Part shown: positions 1 to 4,840 of the stretch, piece after piece
Numbering within the stretch: position 1 is the stretch's first letter
Layout: the number at the start of each line of letters is the position of its first letter
From: Anaerotignum sp.
GTDB taxonomy: Bacteria > Bacillota > Clostridia > Lachnospirales > Anaerotignaceae
Direction of reading: 5' to 3'
Assembly: GCA_017560955.1 (NCBI GenBank)
Contig: JAFZDV010000024.1
Location: 1 to 5,076, forward strand
Length of the DNA: 5,076 nt
Notes under the pieces: model-generated
Seen by the model: the letters and a program-made list of their open reading frames with translations, nothing else
The model's database searches: none
What the model was told of the DNA's origin: nothing
Position numbers and translations under genes: made by a program

Positions 1-9
1 CGCCCCCTT

Positions 10-17
10 CCTCCTTT
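10..17 (-). promoter_or_regulatory. Strong Shine-Dalgarno for a gene starting just beyond the left edge
   Basis: On the minus strand positions 17 to 10 read AAAGGAGG, a near-perfect complement of the 16S rRNA 3' end. No start codon occurs in the 9 remaining bases, so a start would lie immediately outside the window at a normal spacing. This implies a further minus-strand gene about 70 nt beyond the stop of the last EFR1-like gene. No start codon or coding sequence is visible, so this is suggestive only. Confidence 0.4.
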
Positions 18-32
18 CAGCATATGAAAAAG

Positions 33-64
33 GGCAATAAAATAGACCTCTCGGAGAGAGGTCT
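33..64 (-). terminator. Probable intrinsic terminator of the operon
   Basis: A perfect 9-bp stem with a 3-nt loop (arms 44-52 and 56-64) begins 4 nt after the TGA of the last EFR1-like gene. On the minus strand it is followed by ATTTTATTG, a short T-rich tail. Position and tail fit a Rho-independent terminator, though the T-run is interrupted by A and may be leaky. Its 9-3-9 geometry is like the intergenic hairpins further right, but those lack a T-tract. Confidence 0.65.
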
Positions 65-68
65 GTGA

Positions 69-812
69 TCACAGGAACAGTTCGTTTTCTTTTCTGCCTT
101 CCAGAGCACTCTGCAGTCTGCTTTTTGCGCCTGCAAGGATGGCAGGGTCAACTTTTCTTGCCTGAATGGGGCATTCTGCCACACAGGCCATGCAGACGAT
201 ACATTTTTCTGCATCCGTTTCTCTGGGGTCAGCCATAGAGATGGCACCAACAGGACAGCGGCTCACACATTTGCCGCAGTTCTGGCAGATTTCCGCTCTG
301 GGGATCATGGGAATGGCACCGAGAGGTTTATAAGGTCTGTTACCGGGGAAGGAAACTTCGCCGCCATTTTCCGCTTTTTCCTTCAGCTTCTGAGACCATT
401 CTTTCAGCTGAAGGGCATCCTTTTCATCGGGTCTATTTGCAGCATATTCACGGAAGATGGAATGTTCCGCCACCACAGCCGCACCGCCAACAGGCTGAAA
501 ACCACTTTCTTTCAGCGTATCTTCCAGATCCACGAAAGTATCTTCATAGGCTCTGTTGCCGTAAACCACCACAAGGATGGCTTTTGCACCGTTCCCCTGC
601 ATCTGTTTCAGGCGTTCTGTGGCTACGGCAGGCACTCTGCCTGCAAAGGAAGGCACTGCCACCAGACAGATATCTTCCGCTGTGAAAATTTTCGTAAAAT
701 CAGCCTTTCTGTCCATCAGGTCGATTTCCGCCTTTTCCTTCCACGCATCAGAAAGGAGGTCTGCGGATTTTTTTGTACCGCCTGTGGGGCTGAATGTGAT
801 TTCATAAAACAT
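69..812 (-). CDS. EFR1-type flavodoxin-like / 2x[4Fe-4S] ferredoxin protein (paralog 1)
   Basis: A 247-residue, probably cytoplasmic electron-transfer protein. The N-terminal half is flavodoxin-like: a phosphate-loop-type motif FSPTGGTKK at residues 7-15, then VAVPSFAGRVP at 51-61 and VVYGNRAYED near 82-91, as expected around a flavin site. The C-terminal part is a bacterial-type two-cluster ferredoxin with Cys176, 179, 182, 186 and Cys204, 207, 210, 214, both CxxCxxCxxxCP, so both [4Fe-4S] sites look complete. This architecture matches the EFR1 family of anaerobes; redox partners and substrate are not known from sequence. The start at 810-812 is supported by a purine-rich AAAGGGAG (821-828) eight bases upstream. 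It lies 20 nt after the stop of its paralog and is the last gene before a terminator-like hairpin. Roughly half the residues match the neighbouring paralog by eye, and both end in KENELFL, so they arose by tandem duplication. The family call is firm; the physiological role is open. Confidence 0.88.
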   Translation of the reverse strand: MFYEITFSPTGGTKKSADLLSDAWKEKAEIDLMDRKADFTKIFTAEDICLVAVPSFAGRVPAVATERLKQMQGNGAKAILVVVYGNRAYEDTFVDLEDTLKESGFQPVGGAAVVAEHSIFREYAANRPDEKDALQLKEWSQKLKEKAENGGEVSFPGNRPYKPLGAIPMIPRAEICQNCGKCVSRCPVGAISMADPRETDAEKCIVCMACVAECPIQARKVDPAILAGAKSRLQSALEGRKENELFL

Positions 813-832
813 ACTTCTCTCTCCCTTTCCTC

Positions 833-1591
833 TTACAGGAACAGTTCATTTTCCTTTCTTTCGGCACATTCATCCTGCAGTGCCAGTTTTGCTTTCGCCA
901 GGATTTCAGGCTCAACGGTTCTTGCCTCTCTGGGGCAAATAGAAACACAACCCATACAGAAAATACATTTATCTACGTCTGTCTGATCAGGATTTTCTCT
1001 GAGGATCGCATCTGTCGGGCATCTGGATACACAGACACCACAGTAAGCGCACAGGCTTCTGTCTGTTCTGGGTGTTACGGGTGTATCATGTACTTCTCTG
1101 TAAGGTCTGCTGGGAGGGAATGCTTCCGCCTCTTCATGGCTTTCCAGTTTCTGTTTGATCTGTACAGACCATTCCTTCAGCTGTCTGATATCATCTGCAT
1201 CAGGTCTGCCGGGGGCAAATTCCCCTGCAACAGAATGCTGTGCGATCGTTGCAGCCGCTGCCATAACACGGAAACCGTCATTTCTTAAGATTTCAGACAG
1301 TTCCAGCAAGGTATCACCATAAAGCTGATTACCATATACTGCCACAGCAATCGCCTTTGCACCATTGCCGCGCAGCATTTTGATACGTTCTGCCGCTACA
1401 GAAGGCACCCTGCCGCTGAATACAGGCACTGCCACCAGACAGATATCGTCTGCTGTAAATTCATATTCATCGAAATGATCCACACGGTTGATCAGATCGA
1501 TCTGTTTTTTTCTTTCTGTCCATGCAGATGCCAGATAGTTTGCACATCTTTTTGTGCCGCCTGCGGGACTGAATGTGATCATATAAAACAT
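833..1591 (-). CDS. EFR1-type flavodoxin-like / 2x[4Fe-4S] ferredoxin protein (paralog 2)
   Basis: A 252-residue paralog of the next gene downstream with the same plan: flavodoxin-like N-terminal half (FSPAGGTKR at residues 7-15; VAVPVFSGRVP at 53-63; VAVYGNQLYGD near 83-93) and a C-terminal di-[4Fe-4S] ferredoxin module with Cys181, 184, 187, 191 and Cys209, 212, 215, 219. All eight cluster ligands are present, so it should be a competent redox protein. It begins 12 nt after the stop of the AAA+ ATPase gene, and the weak ribosome binding site AAGGGGG overlaps that stop, which suggests translational coupling. A second in-frame Met at codon 4 is possible, but the first Met aligns exactly with the start of the paralog (MFYxITFSP). 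The domains joining the clusters (residues about 145-180) are the most divergent part of the pair, as expected if the two copies serve different partners. The specific substrate is unknown. Confidence 0.88.
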   Translation of the reverse strand: MFYMITFSPAGGTKRCANYLASAWTERKKQIDLINRVDHFDEYEFTADDICLVAVPVFSGRVPSVAAERIKMLRGNGAKAIAVAVYGNQLYGDTLLELSEILRNDGFRVMAAAATIAQHSVAGEFAPGRPDADDIRQLKEWSVQIKQKLESHEEAEAFPPSRPYREVHDTPVTPRTDRSLCAYCGVCVSRCPTDAILRENPDQTDVDKCIFCMGCVSICPREARTVEPEILAKAKLALQDECAERKENELFL

Positions 1592-1603
1592 GCTTTTTCC
1601 CCC

Positions 1604-3142
1604 TTAGAACAAGAGATCCATTTCCACTTTTGCTTTTTCGATATCCTGCAGAATGGATTTCTGCTTTTCATCAAAGAGCAGTTCTGTGTTGTACTGATAA
1701 TATTTTTCGCAGCCGTTTTCGCTGATGAACTTTACGCTGTAGAAGTTTGTGGTCAGTTCTGTGATGAAGATGACCATTTCCTGACCTGTGCCGAAAGTTT
1801 CTTCCAGGAATGCAAAGGCATTGTCCAGCATCAGAGATGCAGAATCGATGATTTCTTCCCTCTGTTCTGCTTCTGCCGCAAACAGACCTTTTACCACATC
1901 GAAAGCATCTTCTTTTTCACGGCAGCCTGCTTTTTTCGCCTCTGCCATAAAGAAATTCAGACGTTCCAGTTCTTTCAGTCTTGCTCTTTCCGCTGTTTTT
2001 TCCAGAAGACCTGCTTTTCTTTCCCTTGCGAAGGCTGTTTCTCTTTCTTCCATCAGGGCAGTAAAGATGTTTTCCCAGGGAGTTTCCTTGCAATAAGGAG
2101 ATGCAAATCTTTCCTTCAGTTCCAGCAATACGGAATGCAGACCTGTTACCATCAGGTCAGCTTCATATGCTTTCTGGAAGTTTTCGGACAGGCGGCTCAG
2201 CAGGAGACCCATGACACTCAGGCGTTCATCGAAGGGCGCCTGTTCCAGTTTCAGCACGGCCTGTTTGGTATATTCACCGCGAAGGATGTCATCCACGCGG
2301 TAGTCTGTGCGGTATTTTTTATACAGATCAAGGTAGTTTGCGAAGTCTTTCGCAATTTTTTTATGCTGCAGGTACTGATACACCAGACCTTCATCCACAG
2401 GCAGGTTCATTTCTTCATAAACCTTCAGGATGGTAGACAGGTCTTCCCAGCCACGGGCAGTCACGAAACGTTTGCCGTCTACTGTTGTTTCCATGGCATA
2501 GAAGTGGTTCTTTCTGATTTCCAGATAGGAAGTGATAGCGCCATGGATGCCCTGTTTATAGGCATATTCCTTCCAAACAGTGAAGTTAGGTTCTACGTCA
2601 ATTTTCTTCACACGGTCGAGAGTAACCACGTCGAATTCGCGTACGCTTTTGTTATATTCAGGGGGGTTACCTGCTGCTGCGATGAGCCAGCCATCGGGCA
2701 CTTTATGGGCACCGAATGTTTTTGCCTGCAAAAACTGCAGCATGGCAGGAGCCAGTGTTTCGGAAGCGCAGTTGATTTCATCGATGAACAGGATGCCTTC
2801 TTTCAGGCCTGTCTGTTCCATTTTATCGTAAACAGAAGCGATGATTTCGCTCATGGTGTATTCTGTTACGGCATATTCCCTGCCGCCGTATTCCTTATGG
2901 CTGATGAAGGGCAGACCGATGGCGGACTGTCTTGTATGATGAGTGATGGAATAGGAAACCAGCGCAACGCCGCATTCCCTTGCCACCTGCTCCATAACAG
3001 CTGTTTTACCGATACCTGGTGCGCCCATCAGCAGAACGGGTCTCTGACGGACTGCAGGGATTTTATATTCGCCGAATTCATCTTTTGCCAGATATGCCTG
3101 AATCGAATTTTTAATTTCTTCTTTCGCTCTTTTAATATCCAT
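1604..3142 (-). CDS. MoxR-like AAA+ ATPase
   Basis: A 512-residue AAA+ ATPase of the MoxR type, expected to form a ring in the cytoplasm that remodels a client together with a VWA partner. Visible motifs: Walker A GAPGIGKT at residues 40-47, Walker B ILFIDEIN at 117-124 (Asp121, Glu122), sensor-1 region AAAGNPPEYN with Asn159, a TLDR element (Asp176-Arg177) at the place where MoxR proteins carry LDRF, and TARGW with Arg230 as a likely sensor-2 arginine. The AAA core ends near residue 270. The remaining roughly 240 residues form a mostly helical, charged extension (densest about 365-430), longer than in minimal MoxR proteins of about 320 residues and presumably a family-specific binding module. 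The start is supported by AAGGAG (3150-3155) seven bases upstream. Its partner VWA gene is immediately upstream, separated by a hairpin array. The ATPase call is secure; the client is unknown. Confidence 0.93.
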   Translation of the reverse strand: MDIKRAKEEIKNSIQAYLAKDEFGEYKIPAVRQRPVLLMGAPGIGKTAVMEQVARECGVALVSYSITHHTRQSAIGLPFISHKEYGGREYAVTEYTMSEIIASVYDKMEQTGLKEGILFIDEINCASETLAPAMLQFLQAKTFGAHKVPDGWLIAAAGNPPEYNKSVREFDVVTLDRVKKIDVEPNFTVWKEYAYKQGIHGAITSYLEIRKNHFYAMETTVDGKRFVTARGWEDLSTILKVYEEMNLPVDEGLVYQYLQHKKIAKDFANYLDLYKKYRTDYRVDDILRGEYTKQAVLKLEQAPFDERLSVMGLLLSRLSENFQKAYEADLMVTGLHSVLLELKERFASPYCKETPWENIFTALMEERETAFARERKAGLLEKTAERARLKELERLNFFMAEAKKAGCREKEDAFDVVKGLFAAEAEQREEIIDSASLMLDNAFAFLEETFGTGQEMVIFITELTTNFYSVKFISENGCEKYYQYNTELLFDEKQKSILQDIEKAKVEMDLLF

Positions 3143-3149
3143 ATATCTT

Positions 3150-3155
3150 CTCCTT
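3150..3155 (-). promoter_or_regulatory. Ribosome binding site of the AAA+ ATPase gene
   Basis: AAGGAG on the minus strand, 7 nt before the ATG at 3140-3142, sets the ATPase start. It sits 4 nt beyond the last hairpin of the neighbouring array, so the array ends just short of covering the translation signal. Confidence 0.75.
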
Positions 3156-3159
3156 TTCC

Positions 3160-3330
3160 TTGGGACTCCGTCCCAAACCCTGCCAAGGGAGTCACTCCCT
3201 TAGAACCCGATACGCCACAAAACTATCGTTTTGTGGATGAATCAATTTTCCGTATCCGCAAAATGTATATTTTGCGGCAGTATAGGGTGCAGGGAATTAT
3301 TCCCTGCCGAGGTGTGGAGCAGCGCTCCAC
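3160..3330. repeat. Hairpin array A: six perfect stem-loops between the VWA and ATPase genes
   Basis: Six perfect inverted repeats lie in 171 bp. Given as arm/loop/arm: A1 3160-3166/3170-3176 (7-3-7); A2 3185-3191/3195-3201 (7-3-7); A3 3215-3223/3228-3236 (9-4-9); A4 3256-3264/3269-3277 (9-4-9); A5 3289-3296/3300-3307 (8-3-8); A6 3314-3320/3324-3330 (7-3-7). GC-rich stems have 3-nt loops; the two AT-rich stems have 4-nt loops. Stem sequences are unrelated to each other except A3 and A4. The right end runs into the VWA gene: A6 is coding and the VWA stop codon (3297-3299) is exactly the loop of A5. No hairpin is followed by a T-run, so these are not ordinary terminators. The function is unknown; a mobile or REP-like repeat, or an RNA stability element, are both possible. 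I see no convincing promoter inside it. Confidence 0.9.
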
Positions 3331-4688
3331 GAAAGATCTTCTTTTCCAATAATCAATTTCATTGCCCAGGGTGGCACAGTCGTATCCATATAATCTTCAT
3401 GATAGAAGATAAATGCTGTGTCGTAGGAAGGTCTTTTTCTGGGGAAAGTGCCGTAGCCGTCAGTGAAGTACAGCAGACCTTTCAGGTTCTGGAAGGCTTT
3501 CTGTTCAATCAGTTCATCCACATAGCGGAACACAGGACGGAAATCCGTACCGCCGCTGCCGCGCAGTTCAAAATCCTCCATAAACAGTTTCAGTTCTTCC
3601 GCAGAAGTGATTTTCTTATCCAGCTGGATATCCGCATCACACTGGATGATGTGAATATTCACCTTATGGAAGAAGGATTCACTGCTGGAAAGAATGGCAT
3701 AGGTTTCCTCAAGGAATCGTCTCACCGTTTCGCCCTCACAGGATTCGGATGTATCGATGGCGATGACCAGTTCCTCTACCTTTTTCACTTCTTTATATTC
3801 CAGCGCTTCGATCAGCGGCAGGTTTCCGTACATCTGCAGACCATAGGTATAAAAGATAAAGTCGAAGGCGTCATCGTCCACCCGCATATCTTCCTTCAGA
3901 GTCACAAATTTCTGCAGGAACTGTCGATAATCGTAGCGTTCTCTGTTTTCTACTTTCAGATATTGCAGCAGGTCACCAGCCTCTTCGCCCATATCCTTGG
4001 AGAAGGTTTCCAGATTAGTTTCGGTTTTTTCGCCGATTTCTGTCCATTTCTGCTCCAGCTGCTGCTGTTTTTCATCATCCTGCTGGTCTTCCTGATTCTG
4101 GTCGTTATTGTTATCGTTGTTCTGGTCTTCATTCTCATCGTTTTCGTCTTTTTTATGTTCCCAGAAGACATGATCATCCACCCAGAATTCCAACTGCAGT
4201 TTGCCAAATTCCTGAATAGAGAGGTTTTTCTCTTTCAAAACACGATAGATACCCTCGGCAGAAAGCACTTTCAGTTCTCTGCGGAGCATATCGTAGGTTT
4301 CATTTCGTTTATCGGAGACCACCAGCTGCACTGCCTTGGAGGGCAGGCTGTCCACGATGGATTCGGTGGCGATATCGCAGGCAAGATGCCAGAGTTCCTC
4401 ATCACGATCGTTCAGGTGGAAGGGATGGCGGAACAGACAATGGACGACCATATGCAGATATGCACGGTTCACCAGCACGCGATCGCAGAGATATCGCTGC
4501 ACCAGATAACGGGGGTTGAACAGAATTTTCTCCCCGTCCGTGCCTACGTACATGGAACTCAGGTTCATTTCATATTTCAGACCGCTGAGGGCAAGGTCTA
4601 AAAAGCGCATGGAAAGATACAGTTCATTTCTGGATGCACTCAGGATATTCGTTCCGACTTCGATCAGTCGTTTATGTGTTTCATTCAT
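3297..4688 (-). CDS. VWA-domain protein with metallopeptidase-like N-terminal domain (DUF2201 type)
   Basis: A 463-residue partner of the MoxR-like ATPase. Residues about 1-175 resemble the DUF2201 N-terminal metallopeptidase-like domain, with HMVVHCLFRH at 79-88 followed by ELWHLACD near 98-105. The three histidines fit HExxHxxxxH, but the catalytic Glu position is Met80, so peptidase activity is doubtful. Residues about 179-213 are an acidic Asp/Asn/Glu/Gln linker. Residues about 303-450 are a VWA domain with a complete MIDAS: DTSES (Asp312, Ser314, Ser316), Thr381 in GSGGTDF and Asp410 in YFTDGYG, so it should bind a divalent metal. The frame is open 11 codons further upstream to 4721, but those codons lie in a hairpin repeat and the good ribosome binding site is at 4694-4700, so I start at 4686-4688. 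The last ten residues (WSAAPHLGRE) are encoded by hairpin repeat DNA. It probably acts as substrate adaptor or regulator of the ATPase. Confidence 0.9.
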   Translation of the reverse strand: MNETHKRLIEVGTNILSASRNELYLSMRFLDLALSGLKYEMNLSSMYVGTDGEKILFNPRYLVQRYLCDRVLVNRAYLHMVVHCLFRHPFHLNDRDEELWHLACDIATESIVDSLPSKAVQLVVSDKRNETYDMLRRELKVLSAEGIYRVLKEKNLSIQEFGKLQLEFWVDDHVFWEHKKDENDENEDQNNDNNNDQNQEDQQDDEKQQQLEQKWTEIGEKTETNLETFSKDMGEEAGDLLQYLKVENRERYDYRQFLQKFVTLKEDMRVDDDAFDFIFYTYGLQMYGNLPLIEALEYKEVKKVEELVIAIDTSESCEGETVRRFLEETYAILSSSESFFHKVNIHIIQCDADIQLDKKITSAEELKLFMEDFELRGSGGTDFRPVFRYVDELIEQKAFQNLKGLLYFTDGYGTFPRKRPSYDTAFIFYHEDYMDTTVPPWAMKLIIGKEDLSWSAAPHLGRE

Positions 4689-4693
4689 CTCTT

Positions 4694-4700
4694 CACCTTC
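4694..4700 (-). promoter_or_regulatory. Ribosome binding site that sets the VWA gene start
   Basis: GAAGGTG on the minus strand lies 5 nt before the ATG at 4686-4688. It favours that start over the upstream in-frame ATG at 4719-4721, which is inside hairpin B1 and has no comparable site in front of it. Confidence 0.7.
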
Positions 4701-4704
4701 TTTC

Positions 4705-4840
4705 TTGGGGCTTTGCCCCAAACCCCATAAGGGGAATGATTCCCCTTAACCCCCAATTGCAAAACCATATACATGGTTTTGCGGTATCGGGTTCCAAGGG
4801 GGTGACCCCCTTGGTGGGTGCTTGAGGGTGAAACCCTCAA
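4705..4840. repeat. Hairpin array B: five perfect stem-loops between the partial gene and the VWA gene
   Basis: Five perfect inverted repeats lie in 136 bp. B1 4705-4711/4715-4721 (7-3-7); B2 4728-4736/4740-4748 (9-3-9); B3 4759-4768/4773-4782 (10-4-10); B4 4794-4802/4806-4814 (9-3-9); B5 4822-4829/4833-4840 (8-3-8). As in the other array, GC-rich stems carry triloops and the AT-rich stem a tetraloop. B5 contains the TGA (4837-4839) of the partial upstream gene in its arm. The array stops 5 nt short of the VWA ribosome binding site. An 11-nt core at 4784-4794 is the exact reverse complement of 3203-3213 in array A, so the arrays are related in inverted orientation. Confidence 0.9.

Noticed and set aside
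3160..3330. The array hairpins as intrinsic terminators
   Set aside because: None of the stems is followed by a T-run on either strand, unlike the hairpin at 44-64.
3143..3330. Internal promoter, for example TATACT at about 3279-3284 on the minus strand
   Set aside because: No -35-like hexamer is found at 16-18 bp spacing and the bases belong to the link between hairpins A4 and A5.
1475..3352. A 625-codon open frame on the plus strand, antisense to the ATPase
   Set aside because: Its product is a Phe/Cys/His/Gln-rich string with no domain, typical of the reverse frame of a codon-biased gene. The minus-strand frame has complete AAA+ motifs and a ribosome binding site.
3231..4601. A 456-codon open frame on the plus strand, including a hydrophobic stretch that looks like a membrane segment
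   Set aside because: It is antisense to the VWA gene; the hydrophobic run is the complement of the acidic Asp/Asn linker (GAC/AAC become GTC/GTT) and is not a real membrane protein.
4689..4721. Eleven-residue N-terminal extension of the VWA protein (MGQSPKKEGEE)
   Set aside because: The codons lie in hairpin B1 and over the ribosome binding site; the downstream ATG has correct Shine-Dalgarno spacing.
3160..4840. CRISPR array or riboswitch as explanation of the repeats
   Set aside because: There is no direct repeat of constant sequence with regular spacers, and no cas gene. The hairpins are independent short perfect stems without a riboswitch-like junction or conserved core.
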